Origin: Anolis sagrei
Taxonomy: Eukaryota > Chordata > Lepidosauria > Squamata > Anolidae
Assembly: GCF_037176765.1 (NCBI RefSeq)
Contig: NC_090025.1
Location: 91,285,006-91,349,005, forward strand
Direction: 5' to 3'
Length of the DNA stretch: 64,000 nucleotides
The notes beneath the pieces were generated by a model. It did not search any database, was not told the origin of the DNA, and worked only from the letters and a program-made list of their open reading frames with translations. The position numbers were made by a program, and so were the translations under genes. Positions within the stretch are counted from its first letter, which is position 1; every line of letters begins with the position of its first letter. Shown here piece after piece: positions 42,040 to 53,429 of the stretch.

Positions 42040-43960
42040 CTTCAATAATAATAACAACAACAACAACAATAACATTTTATTTGTACCCCGCTACCTTCTC
42101 CCCAAGGGACGCGGTGCGGCTTACATGAGGCCGACCCCAAATACAACAATACAAGCAATAATAACAACAATACAAACAATTAAAATAAGAACATGGACGA
42201 TAAAATAACACAACATAACAATAAAACCACACGATTAAAACTGTGGGAAGGCCAAATGTAAAATTAACATTGGAAGCAATGCTGGAACATGGGCGAAAAA
42301 GTGATAGGGCGTTTGTGGAAAACATACAAGCAGACGTAAAAAATGAAAAGTGCTTTGGAGGACAAGGTGCTATGGAATCATTGTTCTGGGAAGGCACACT
42401 GGAACAACCACGTCTTCAAATTCCTCCTAAAGACTGCCAGAGTTGGGGCCTGCCTGATGTCCTTAGGAAGTGAGTTCCAGAGTCGAGGGGCCACCACCGA
42501 AAAGGCCCTCTTTCTCGTCCCCACCAATCGCACCTGCGATGCTGGTGGGATCGAGAGCAGGGCCTCTCCAGATGATCGAAGAGATTGTGTGGGTTCGTAC
42601 ACAGAGATGCGGTCATGCAGGTAGGTGGGTCCCAAACCGTTCAGGGCTTTGTAGGTAAGAACTTGCACCTTGAATTGGGTTCGGAAAATGAATAGCAACC
42701 AGTGGAGCTCCTTGAACAGGAGTTGACCGCTCCCTGTAAGGGGCCCTGGTTAACAACCTGGCCGCCGCCTGTTGGATCATCTGGAATTTCCGAGCCGTTT
42801 TCAAGGGCAGCCCCACGTAGAGTGCATTACAATAAGCCAGTCTAGAGGTGACTAAGGCATGGACCACCTTGGCCAGATCCGCCTTCTCGAGGTACGGTCG
42901 CAATTGGCACACGAGTCTTAATTGTGCAAAGACCCTCCCAGCCACCGCCAACGCCTGAGCCTCAAACGTAAGTGATGAATCCAGGAGGACACCCAAACTG
43001 CGGACCTGTGACTTCAGGGGGAGTACAACCCCATCCAGCACAGGTTGCCACCCTATACCCCGATCCGGTTTACGATCGACCAGGAGGACCTCTGTCTTGT
43101 CAGGATTAATCTTCAGCTTGTTTGTCCTCATCCAGACAGCCACAGCAGTCAGGCACTCGTCTAGCACTTGAGGGGCTTCCTTGGAGTTAGGTGGAAAAGA
43201 GTAGTAGAGTTGTGTGTCATCTGCGTAGAGACGGCACCCAACTCCAAAACTCTGGATGACCTCTCCCAGCGGTTTCATGTAGATGTTAAAAAGCATGGGA
43301 GACGGAATGGAGCCTTGCAGGACCCCACAGGTCAAAGGCCAGGGATCCGAGCAGGCGTCTCCCAGCTTCACCATCTGGGATCGGCCCTCCAGGAAGGACC
43401 GGAGCCACGACAAAGCCGTACCTCCAAGGCCCATCCCAGAGAGCCGTCCCAGAAGGATACCATGATCAGTGGTATCGAAAGCCGCTGAGATGTCCGAGAG
43501 AACCAACAGGGTCACACTCCTCCTGTCCAGCTCCCTACGGAGATCATCCACCAAGGCGACCAAAGCCGTCTCGGTGCCATGGCCAGGTCTAAAGCCAGAC
43601 TGTGACTGATCCAGGTACTTGATGTCATCCAGGAAGCCCTGGAGCTGAGCAGTGACCACCCGCTCCAACACTTTGCCCATAAAAGGGAGGTTTGAGATTG
43701 GTCTATAGATATTCAAGACTCTGGAGTCAAGGGAAGTATTTTTCAGGAGTGGTCTGACCACAGTCTGTTTTAAGCCTGATGGAAAAATTCCTTGCTCTAA
43801 TGATACATTGATAATTAACATAAACCAATCAATCAGACCATCCTCGGCCGATTTAATTAGCCAAGAGGGGCAAGGGTCCAGAGCCGACGTAGTAGCTCTC
43901 ATTGCCCCGAGGGCCACCTCTACGTCCTCAGGACGAACAAGCTGAAAGGAGTCCCACAAA
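42040..43960 (-). mobile_element. L2-type LINE, about 1.9 kb, most complete LINE in the window
   Basis: The copy runs from mid-ORF2 at 43960 to its (CAA)n/TTATT tail at about 42040. It includes the full RT core and C-terminal region. The 3' end has CCCAAGGGACGCGGTGCGGC. Confidence 0.9.
42613..43959 (-). CDS. L2-type LINE reverse transcriptase, 448-residue open frame
   Basis: The frame carries the RT fingers and palm. NIYRPISNLPFMGKVLERV lies near residues 83-101, motif A DISAAFD at 156-162, motif B GVLQGSIPSPMLFN at 212-225, and the catalytic YADD at 245-248. These copy LINE RNA at a nicked target. The L2-specific KLKINPDKTEVLLVDRKPDR and [19 protein letters not shown] follow. The N-terminal endonuclease is absent. 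The last 35 residues are out of frame: the true C-terminus (YKALNGLGPTYLHDRISVYE to LKTWLFQC) continues in another frame at 42698-42378. This is a 5'-truncated, frame-shifted genomic copy, probably young. Confidence 0.85.
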   Translation of the reverse strand: MWDSFQLVRPEDVEVALGAMRATTSALDPCPSWLIKSAEDGLIDWFMLIINVSLEQGIFPSGLKQTVVRPLLKNTSLDSRVLNIYRPISNLPFMGKVLERVVTAQLQGFLDDIKYLDQSQSGFRPGHGTETALVALVDDLRRELDRRSVTLLVLSDISAAFDTTDHGILLGRLSGMGLGGTALSWLRSFLEGRSQMVKLGDACSDPWPLTCGVLQGSIPSPMLFNIYMKPLGEVIQSFGVGCRLYADDTQLYYSFPPNSKEAPQVLDECLTAVAVWMRTNKLKINPDKTEVLLVDRKPDRGIGWQPVLDGVVLPLKSQVRSLGVLLDSSLTFEAQALAVAGRVFAQLRLVCQLRPYLEKADLAKVVHALVTSRLAYCNALYVGLPLKTARKFQMIQQAAARLLTRAPYRERSTPVQGAPLVAIHFPNPIQGASSYLQSPERFGTHLPA

Positions 43961-44657
43961 ACCGGACAAGCAGATGCCTTGAACTGCGATCAAGCAGCCA
44001 AGAAGAAAAAATACTGTCTTGGCAAGCTCCTGTACAGAAAACTCTAACATGTAACTGTTGCCAAAACTCTCAGGCTCAGCTAGCTTCTGGGCATAGCCCA
44101 ACCAATCAGCTTTGTGCTTTGCATTTTCAATTAACACACCAACTGATTTTTACATGCTCCAACAAGGAGGAAGAAACGAAAATGAAATATTAGCTTTAAA
44201 ACTTAGCACTCAAAGATTGAGGTCATTGGCAGACACACAACGTCATGCAACAGCAAAAAAGCCAATGGGATTTTGGCCTGCATCACTAGGAGTATAGTGT
44301 CTATAAATCCAAGGAAATCATGCCACCCCTTTATTCTGCCTTGGTCAGATCACATCTGGAATACTATGTCCAATTCTGGGCATCACAATTGAAGGGAGAT
44401 GTTGACAAGCTGGAATGTGTCCAGAGGAGGGTGACTAAAATGAGTCTGGAGAACAAGCCCTATGTGCAGTGGCTTAAAGAGTTGGGCATATTTAGCCTTC
44501 AGAAGTGAAGGCTTAGAGGAGACATGATGGCCGTGTATAAATATGTGAGGGGAAATCATAGGGAGGAGTGAGCAAGCTTGTTTTCTGCTGCCCTAGAGAC
44601 TAGGATGCGGAACAATGGCTTCAAACTATAAGAAAGGAGATTCCACCTCAACATTAG

Positions 44658-47205
44658 TGTTATCAAACCAGAAAAATCCCCCCTCTCCCTTTTATTTGTT
44701 GCAATCGGGATCTGCAGCAGGGAGTTCCACCGGTTCCTCCTCATGTCCATCAACAACGGCGGCTGCCCCCTTTCCAGGCAGCTCCAGCAATAACCAGCAA
44801 CCTCAACGAGGATCCCACTGTCACTTTAACTAATAAAATTAAAGAAGTTGAGCTTTCCTATCTTTTTCTTTACCTCCGTCTTTTCCCTTCCATGAAATTC
44901 AAACCTCTTTTGGGTTCTCGCCAGCTGATGAGACCCAGGAAAAATCAGCGCAGACCCCCAGCAGCCTCTCCTCCATCTCATAATGGAACTTTATTAGATG
45001 TAATAAAACACATAAAACAGACTCTTGGCCTTTTTGGATGCCAAGAGCTGTGTTACTTTAAACCACGGATACGGGGCCCATTGTTCCACCCCCCACCCCG
45101 ATCCATAACTTTGGGTGCCAGTGGTCTCCCAAATCCCTCAATAACACCCCCCCCCCACACACACACACACTATTTATCCCTTGGTTCTCCTGGTAGCCCC
45201 TTTATTGCCCTGCTTGCCTCTCTTTCCCCCACCTAACACATAATCCCCATCTATCCCCATAAACCTGGTCCTAGTTGTGCAGTTCCATCCTAGGCTGGGC
45301 CTGGGGACCCCAAAGGCCCACACAGACCCACTGATCCCCTGTTTATGTTTTCCCAAGACCCCAAGGAACCACCAGGATCCCTGGGACCCTTGTGTGCATG
45401 TCTCCCTTCTATGGTTTTCCTAACTATTTTCTTATTTTTTCTTCCCCCATGGGTGATGCAAGGGAGATTGAAGCTCCCCGTGGTCTCCAAGGACCCTGAT
45501 CTGTATGTCTGCCCTTAACCTGTGGGGGCTAGGCCTCCAGAATTGGGTACCTCTGCAACCACAGCCTTTCATGTGTGTATATGTGTATAATCTTGTTTAT
45601 GCTTTTCTATCACTATATAAAATTATTGGAGAAGTCACCAACTAAAGTCTCGCAATGACCTTTGCCTGCATCTTCTTGCCTTGGGAAGATCTGAAGAAGA
45701 AGAAGAAATTTATTTTTCTACCAAGCCTCCATCTCCCCGAAAGGGACTCGGGCGGCTTACATGGGGCCCAAGCCCAGTCAGAATACAATTAAAATAACAA
45801 TTAAAACAGCATAAAACAACATAACAAAAATAGCTAGCGACAACAATAAGAGCAGACTAATTTTGGAGCGGGGGAAGGAAACCACTACATGAACTAGTTA
45901 AAGGATAAAGTAGTTTAGTAAAGTAGATGACAATGTATAACGGCATAGGAAAAATCATGGAAACAGCAAATTAACAGGATCACTCAATATAATATAGGAC
46001 ATCAGATTGAATGACAATTCAAGTTATGATACAGGCCATTTGTCATAGGAGTCGTCAATCGAAAGCACAACGAAACACCCACGTCTTTAATTCCTTACAG
46101 AATGTGGCTAGGGAGGGTGCCAGCCTAATCTCCCTGGGGAGGGAGTTCCAGAGACTGAGGGCCACCACCGAGAATGCCCTCTCTTCCGTCCCCACTAACC
46201 GTGCCTGAGATGGGGGCAGGAGCAAGAGAAGGGCATCCCTGGAAGATCACATGGGCTTGTAAGGGAGGAGGCGGTCACGCAGTTAGGCAGGTCCTGAACC
46301 GTTTAGATCTGCCAACATCTTGCCAGGCTTCACTAACATGATTGGATTAACCAGCTACCTTAATGGAACTCATACAGACAAGTGATCCTGGGGATAACAG
46401 GAGCCAGATGGTCCACCCTTCCCCCTTGTCACTGCTTGGACAATACATTACATTTGCCAGCCCGGCATGGAGTTTCCAGTCAAGGGATACCATGCCACTG
46501 TCTTGCAAAGGCTATTTCCCCCCTCGTTATTCCCAGCCATTGGACATTTCTATGAACAATACTTTCTGTTGGACTTGCTTGGGAACCTGATGTTCGGGAC
46601 ACCGGGCTCAATCAGAGACTGCACACACAAAAGGATAATAAGGGTTTTGGCAGGCTCATTAGGGTCATTGTGCTCACACATCAGGGATATTTAATCCCAT
46701 AATCAGCTATAGTCTCAACTATTGTTTGGAGGCTTGCTGGCCTGTCCAGCCATTGGACAGAGGAAAATTTCTATCTGAAATGGATGGCATTCCCTGATTG
46801 GCTGAGGCGTGCTGAGCTCCCGCCTCTCCAGGGAACCTCCAATGACATGGCTCCGGCTCAGCCAATCATGGCGAAGCTGGGTCCAGCTGGGGGCAGTAGG
46901 AGTTTCAAACCTGTAAAGTGTATAAAAGTGCATGGTTTTCTGTATTCTGGATCTCAGCTATCTTTCAGCGGGCTACCGCAAGCTGGTATCACTTCAGCAG
47001 ATTTTAATAAACTCTTCAGTGCCTTCTCTCCAACTCCCCAATTCATCAGATTGGGCTTCCTTCACTTGCCAAGCGCCGGATCCTCAGCAGCTGGCTAGGA
47101 ACCAGAGCCATCCTCCACCTAACAGGATTGGCTCCCAGTCCTAGTTTCTGCCTATCTGCAGCCCAGATCTCACTATCCATGGCTGCTTCAAATTGTTCTA
47201 TTTCA
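44658..47205 (+). mobile_element. Fossil LTR element in CR1 with 4-bp duplication, split by L2
   Basis: The element begins TGTTATCAAACC and ends TATTTCA, with TTAG on both sides (44654-44657 and 47206-47209). These are the TG...CA ends and short duplication of LTR integration. It is about 1.9 kb once the L2 at 45694-46304 is set aside. A TATAAAAG box at about 46930 and AATAAA at about 47008 near the right end look like the promoter and poly(A) part of an LTR. No coding region was recognised, so it is a long solo LTR or a non-coding remnant; family unassigned, broken. Confidence 0.7.
45694..46304 (-). mobile_element. L2-type LINE 3' fragment with 7-bp target duplication
   Basis: AGATCTG flanks the copy at 45687-45693 and 46305-46311. 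It has a TTC-type tail and the CCCGAAAGGGACTCGGGCGG end, and encodes the RAFSVV...LWNSLPREI region in reverse. It is younger than the LTR element around it. Confidence 0.85.
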
Positions 47206-47405
47206 TTAGGAAGAACTTCCTGACTGTGAGAGCTGTTCAGCAGTGGAGTCTGGTGAAAGCTCCTTTTTTGGAGGCTTTTAAACAGAAGCTGGAGGGTCAT
47301 CTGTCGGGGTACTTTGAATGCAATTTTCCTGCTTCTTGGCAGGAGGTTGGACTGGATAGCCCACGAGGCCTCTTCTAACTCAAGGATTCTATGATTCTGT
47401 TATTC

Positions 47406-48109
47406 TATGTATGGTGTGCACACCAATACAAATAACAGGGGAGCTAAAATGTAAGCGTTGCAATGCTATATATCACCAGTTAGATCAGAAGCTCCTTTGA
47501 TCTTCAAACTGGACTTCATTTCAGTATCATGGATATGAAGCTGTGAAGTGAGAAGTGATCTTCCTTTCTGGGGAGATGGAAGTCTTTTCTTGATTCTTCA
47601 CCCATTTGGTGTATATGTCCTAATTATTTTGCTGTTGGGAGACACAATTTAAGTTTTATAAATATCTCGTGGATCCATGTCATAAAGCATTGACTCTCAA
47701 CTTGCCTTAATTCCAGATTTCCTGGACTGCATTTCCAATGACCCTGTTGCTCTGGATGATATTGTAGTCAAAAAGTTTGAGTTGGAAATGGCTGCCTTAG
47801 AAAAGCGAGATCCCTTGTTGTCTTTGACTCATATTTAGAGCTTCTCTGCTGCTTTTCATCCATGGGTCCTTGTAGAACAAATGGACTTCTTGTCATCCAA
47901 TGTGTTTCCTCTGTGTACCTAGGAGGCAAATCCTGCAGAAGTTTGAGAATGTTTGCTCTTAAATTTGCAAGAGTCAATAACAGTGCGACACTCAGTCACC
48001 TTATTTCAGGTTCACAAGTATAAGGCTGTTGGAGTTGGTCTGAGACTACAGGTTTCTGAGACATACAGTGCTGATGCCGTGACAAATGGATGCAGCAACA
48101 GGCAGTTTT
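47406..48109. other. Gene-less stretch, nothing recognised
   Basis: No coding frame, RNA gene or repeat boundary is supported. Confidence 0.4.
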
Positions 48110-48540
48110 TGACATTCTTATCTCTTTGTAAAATGGGTATCATAATAGTTAACACAAGAAGACAATGGATTCCCACCAATACAAAAAATACAAATCTACT
48201 AGAAGTTGTGGTACATAAATGACAAAAGTCAATATTGCCTAACAGTTTGTATATTACAATATTCAACAAACAACAAATTTATATGGTATAGGCATAACAC
48301 AATGTATTGTTGTTCATTATACATTGTGTTATGCCTATACCATATAAATTTGTTGTTTGTTGAATATTGTAATATACAAACTGTTAGCCAATATTGACTT
48401 TTGTCATTTATGTACCACAACTTCTAGCGGATTTGTGTTTTTTGTATCATAATAGTTACCCAGATCAAAGGGAATGGTGAGAATTAAATAATACATATAA
48501 AGTGCTTGGAAAGATGAAAGGTGCTATGCAAGTACTAAGT
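48110..48540 (+). mobile_element. MIR-like SINE, interrupted by a palindromic insertion
   Basis: TCTCTTTGTAAAATGGGTAT on the left and GAGAATTAAATAATACATAT with AAAGTGCTTGGAAAG on the right match the order of the MIR core and 3' part. The identification is by eye and the copy is old. Confidence 0.5.
48152..48444. repeat. Palindromic insertion with 129-bp arms and 14-bp target duplication
   Basis: The arms 48179-48307 and 48319-48447 are inverted copies with about four mismatches, around an 11-base loop (48308-48318). TATCATAATAGTTA flanks the insertion (48138-48151 and 48445-48458). About 27 extra bases (48152-48178) lie only on the left. Both strands therefore read the same. It is AT-rich with no coding sense. 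Confidence 0.9.
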
Positions 48541-49319
48541 TGTGACTAAAATAATATGTTTCTGCCATCATACATTAGTTTTACTCAGTAACACCCAAGT
48601 GAAGTCAAAATATCTACTCCTGGGAAATAAAAGGAGAGGCAGTGAGAAAGGAAACTTCATGGCATTTGCATGACTGTGTCTGATCAAATTAGGCCTTCCT
48701 GGATTTTGGATGTCAGCGAAGTAATAAGCAGGATAAATGGAAACACACACACCAAGCAGCTGATGGGAAAGAGAACACAGCAGTATTGATGTATTGGTCA
48801 GCGGTTACAAAATGTGTGAATGTCATGGGTTTATCAGAGAGGGACATGAAAAATTGCTGCATGTGACCATATCAGCTAGTGGCTCCCATGTCATTGGGTG
48901 GATGAATCCAGGTTTTATTTTAACTTTTCAAGCAGTTAGCCAAGGTGTTGTCCCACAAAATATGTTTAGCACTTTAAATAGCTCCTTTGTAATTATCCAA
49001 AACCTGGAATGGGTTCACCACAACATGGGATCCCCCAACCACCATTGATATGTGAGTAGTATGACTGGGCCATGGTGTATATCAAATGAGAACTGAAAAA
49101 GTTAGAAAACTCAATCCTTTTTATCATAAATATAATATGTGGTTTGAATGAAATTGAGTGGTATTGTAGGAAAGAAATATAAAAAATGAAGTTTGGAAAA
49201 CCACAAAAGGAAAATTCACGAACCGTAATTAAACGTTGCTGAACTGCTGAGATTGATAACCAGAGACAAATGATTAACTCTGTGATGGAAAACAACATGT
49301 TTACATTACCAAAGACAAT
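48541..49319. other. Gene-less stretch, nothing recognised
   Basis: No supported coding frame or repeat boundary. Confidence 0.4.
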
Positions 49320-50047
49320 ACAGAATGGGGGATACCTGGCTCGAGAGCAGTACGTGTGAAAAAGATCTTGGAGTCCTTGTGGACAACAAGTTAAACATGA
49401 GCCAACAATGTGATGTGGCGGCAAAAAAAGCCAATGGGATTTTGGCCTGCATCAATAGGAGCATAGTGTCTAGATCTAGGGAAGTCATGCTACCCTCTAT
49501 TCTGTTTTGGTTAGACCACATCTGGAATATTGTGTCCAGTTCTGGGCACCACAATTCAAGAGAGATATTGACAAGCTGGAATGTGTCCAGAGGAGAGCGA
49601 CTAAAATGATAAAAGGTCTGGAGAACAAGCCCTATGAGGAGCGGCTTAACGAGCTGGGCATGTTTAGCCTGAAGAAGAGAAGGCTGAGAGGAGATATTAT
49701 AGCCATGTATAAATATGTGAGAGGAAGCCACAGGGAGGAGGGAGCAAGCTTGTTTTCTGCTTCCCTGGAGACTAGGAACAATGGCTTCAAACTGCAAGAG
49801 AGGAGATTCCATCTGAAGATGAGGAAGAACTTCCTGACTGTGAGAGCCGTTCAGCAGTGGAACTCTCTGCCCCCGAGTGTGGTGGAGGCTCCTTCTTTGG
49901 AAGCTTTTAAACAGAGGCTGGATGGCCATCTGTCAGGGGTGATTTGAATGCAATATTCCTGCTTCTTGGCAGGGGGTTGGACTGGATGGCCCATGAGGTC
50001 TCTTCCAACTCTTTGATTCTATGATTCTATGATTCTATGATTCTATG
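49320..50047 (+). mobile_element. CR1 LINE 3' part, well preserved
   Basis: It encodes [20 protein letters not shown], then in a second frame [20 protein letters not shown] through [18 protein letters not shown] to the C-terminus. It ends in four ATTCTATG units. One frame change separates the two parts (about 49500-49560). Confidence 0.9.
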
Positions 50048-50274
50048 ACTCTGTTAAGTCAAGTTAAGGAAGCAAACAAGAGTTTTACTTGAGAAGGAAA
50101 ACCAATTATCACTTAAGGAAGAAAACATCTGCCTAGTAACTGTTGGAGTCAGGATGTTTTAGCATGAAAACACCTGTCATTCATTTACAATTTCTTGGAA
50201 CAACATCAACAGAAATATTGCTATATAAGTGACACTTTACTATTCTAAAATTGTGGCAGATGCGATAACAAACT

Positions 50275-50540
50275 TATTAACAATAACAAGACTGCTTATA
50301 GCAAGGAATTGGAAAAGAGAAATAAATATACAAATGGAGTGGTATAAGGAAGTATGGAAATTGGCAATAAATGATAAATTGGCATGAATATTAAAAGTTA
50401 AAAGAGATATATGGAAACAAAGTGATTTTGATGATGTATGGAGAAAATTTATCGAAAAATGATTAAAAAATAAAGAAGGAAAGTTACCTCCACAAGAAGA
50501 ATTGAAGTTTTGGAGAGATTATATGTAAAAGCTGTGGCTT
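50275..50540 (+). mobile_element. L1-type LINE ORF2 C-terminal end
   Basis: The sequence translates in pieces to an L1-like end, with MEWYKEVWKLAINDK and VKRDIWKQSDFDDVWRKFI. It lies before, not after, the other L1 part, so it is a separate copy or rearranged. Confidence 0.6.
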
Positions 50541-50689
50541 GGGAGGTGGGAGGGGAGCACAGCAGTGAGGGATTGATAATATGTAAAAGCAGAAAAATAA
50601 CACTAGATGCCAAAGTATGGTAGGTTGTATTGCATAATATGTATCTGCTGCGAAACAAACAATGTATAACAAATGTATTAAACCATGAT

Positions 50690-50709
50690 AAAATAATAAT
50701 AATAATAAT

Positions 50710-50751
<42 letters not shown>

Positions 50752-50755
50752 TTGT
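50690..50755. repeat. (AAT)n microsatellite
   Basis: About 20 AAT/ATA units are seen. Confidence 0.9.
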
Positions 50756-51234
50756 GGCAGACCAGAGGAGTCTGGTCTACCTGCCACTATTCTCCAAGGG
50801 ACCCTAAAAAGGATTTGGTTAAATTCATTTGGAAAGGCAAAATTGCTAGAATTGTTTATAGGCATCTTACAGATGTGAAACATAGAGGGGGCCTAGCGCT
50901 TCCAGATCTTAGATATTATTGATGTATTGGCAAGTATCAGTTGGCTTAAGGAATGGATCAAACTAGAGAACAGCGAGTTACTTAATTTAGAGGAGCATAA
51001 TCTAAGTTTTGGGTGGCATGCCTATCTGGCATGAAAAGAACAAGGCAAATAAGGAAGTTAATAGACATATAATAAGAGCTAATCTTTTAGCAATGTGGGA
51101 AAGGTATAAGAAGGGGATTGAACCAAAAACTCTGTTATGGCTGCGCCCATTGGAAGCAGTATTGAATACCCACGTTGAATCAAGTACCTATAGGAGGTAT
51201 CTTATAACAACAATAACAAAAACAACACTATTTG

Positions 51235-51580
51235 TGGGTTGTTGTAGGTTTTTCCGGGCTATATGGCCATGTTCTGGAGGCAATTTTTCTCCTGACGTTT
51301 CGCCTGCATCTATGGCAAGCATCCTCAGAAGTAATGAGGTCTGTTGGAACTAGGAAAAAATGGGTTTATATATCTGTGGAATGACCAGGGTGAGACAAAG
51401 GACTTTTGTTGCTGGTTTTGTTTTCCTAGTTCCAACAGACCTCATTACCTCTGAGGATGCTTGCCATAGATGCAGGCGAAACGTCAGGAGAAAAATTGCC
51501 TCCAGAACATGGCCATATAGCCCGGAAAAACCTACAACAACCCATGGATTCCGGCCATGAAAGCCTTCGACAATACATTG
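51235..51580. mobile_element. Fold-back Penelope-derived unit with 11-bp target duplication
   Basis: The arms 51235-51357 and 51421-51543 are inverted copies around a 63-base centre. A short extension TGGATTCCGGCCATGAAAGC follows. AACACTATTTG flanks the unit (51224-51234 and 51581-51591), inside a reverse L2-type tail. Confidence 0.9.
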
Positions 51581-51654
51581 AACACTATTTGTATTCTGCC
51601 CTATCTCCCTGAGCGGAGAGACACAAGGCAAAAATGCAATGCCTCGAAACAATG

Positions 51655-51965
51655 AAACACAGAAAAAAGGTAAAGGCTTCCCCTTCATCTCTGGGGGATG
51701 GTGCTCATCTCCAGCTCTGGGGGTAGTGCTTATCTCAATTTCTAAGCCGAAGACCCTCCTGGTCATGTGGCTGGCATGACTGCATGGAGCGCCATTTACT
51801 TTCCTGCCGAGGCAGTACCTATTGATCTACTCACATTTGCATGCTTTCGAACTGCTAGGTTGGCAAGAGCTGGGTCTAACAGTGAGAACTCACTCCGTCC
51901 CACGGATTCGAACTGCCAACCTTCTGATCAGCAAGTTCTGCAGTATACCGGTGTAACCTGTTAAG
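51655..51965 (-). mobile_element. Sauria-type SINE
   Basis: Read on the minus strand it has a tRNA-derived B box GGCAGTTCGAATCC, the core GCAAATGTGAGTAGATCAAT and CATGCCAGCCACATGACCAG, and a tail GGAAGCCTTTACCTTTTTT. It lies inside the L1 copy. Confidence 0.9.
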
Positions 51966-52520
51966 TCAAGTTAAAGCCAAAGAAAAAGAGCAATTAAAAC
52001 TTAAAAGGAGAGAGAAGTTAGGGATAAGTGACTGGTTTTACTTCATAGATTTATAAAAAATGTGAGGGTAGGGTTTTCAAATTTAAAAAGTGGAATTAGA
52101 GAACATTTTCAAAAAGGGTAACAAAGACCTATACACATATATTTTTGAATATAACTTAAGAGGACAATCTAATAAAAACCGTGGGTTAAAGATTTAGGGA
52201 GAAATATTGATTTAGAGGATTGGGAACATCTCTGAAAAAGGAGGTCTAAATTTTCAGTAGCTGGTTCAATTAGAGAAAATACGCATAATATGTTTTATAG
52301 AAGCTATAGAACCCCAGAGCTAATGGCAAAAATAGATAAAACTTGTTGAGGGGAATGCTGGAGGTGCAGGACACAGAAAGGCTCATTTTTCATGTTTGGT
52401 GGTCCTGCAATGTAGTACAAAATTTTTGAGAAAAGGTGATTATAGAAACAAATAATATGATCACCAAAAAGGTTAAGAAAAACCTGGAAATATGCCTTTT
52501 AGGATTATTCCGAATGTGTT

Positions 52521-53305
52521 ATTGTTATATATCGAAATGGACTCGAGTAGCTAACCCAAGGCCTGCTTTATTCTTTTGTGGGAATGGTTGGTAGATGATT
52601 GACAGACTCCCTGAAACACAACTGCAATAAATATAATTGTTATCCATAGGATGTGGCACTTTGGGAGGAAGAACTGTGCATTCTTTGAATTTGCCATGAT
52701 TTGTGCACATTGATTCATCTTTACAAGCCATTCCCTTTGTGGCGCCAGCTGGTGCTTCCACAATGGATTGCTCACCTTCAGCCCCTTATGCTCCTGTAGT
52801 CATTTGCACAGGGCCAAAAAGCTCTGCATCTTCTAGTTAGACACAGCTTCTTTTTTAAAAGCAAAGTCATATTTTCATGAAAGAGCTATTCAGCCTAGCC
52901 TGACACTCTCCCTATGTTAGGAAGGGAGGAAAGTTTGTCTCTTAGCGTGAGTCTTAAGTGCCCAACCTTGGATATGACAGAAGCTTTCACAGTTGGCTCC
53001 TTCATGGCAGTTCATCCAAGGATGAAGCTTCACGTGACCCTTGCTAACACAGATTCTCTCACTTGTATTTGCTAATGTAAAAATAATACAGGGTAGGGGA
53101 CTTGCAGGGAAGAACTGAGTGGGTGATGATCTTTTATTGGAGACGTCTTTCTCCACTGGAAGGGTTTATATTGGAAGCCAGTGTGTGTTGAGGGAAAAAC
53201 ACTGAAAATACAGGAAAAACTTTATGGTGCTACTATTTACATATTTATTTATTTGCTTGGAGACCTTCCTGCCATTCCATCTGATAAAATTCTCCAGAGT
53301 GTACA
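52521..53305. other. Gene-less stretch, nothing recognised
   Basis: No coding frame or repeat boundary is supported. Confidence 0.4.
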
Positions 53306-53309
53306 AACT

Positions 53310-53428
53310 AAGGGCCCTTCTACACTGCCATATAATCCAGATTGTCAAATCAGATGATCCACACTATCTGCTTTGAGCTGGATTATATGAGTTCAAAGCA
53401 GATAATCTAGATTTTATATGGGAGTGTA
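53310..53428. mobile_element. Palindromic MITE
   Basis: GCCCTTCTACACTGCCATAT and TATATGGGAGTGTAG are the inverted ends. It joins directly to an L2 copy. Confidence 0.75.
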
Positions 53429-53429
53429 G

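Larger units (their letters stand above)
44215..47405 (+). mobile_element. CR1 LINE 3' part, split by a 2.5-kb LTR-element insertion
   Basis: The left part (44215-44657) encodes [11 protein letters not shown] and YVQWLKELGIFSLQK. The right part resumes at 47206 with AGGAAGAACTTCCTGACTGT and ends in GGATTCTATGATTCTGTTAT near 47405. The two parts join exactly once the insertion and one TTAG are removed. Confidence 0.9.
50780..52520 (+). mobile_element. L1-type LINE ORF2 C-terminal half, interrupted
   Basis: 50810-51200 encodes KHRGGLALPDLRYYY, FGWHAYLWHEKNK and KGIEPKTLLWLRPLEAVLN in broken frames. 51970-52520 encodes an L1 C-terminal segment with CWRC and FFHVWWSCN. A Penelope-derived unit and a Sauria SINE lie in between. 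This is the clearest L1 in the window. Confidence 0.8.

Noticed and set aside
44892-45236. Proline-rich open frame of 114 codons
   Set aside because: It lies within the fossil LTR element and shows no domain.
48206-48420. Two small proteins of nearly identical sequence on opposite strands
   Set aside because: They are the same palindrome arm read from both strands, not genes.
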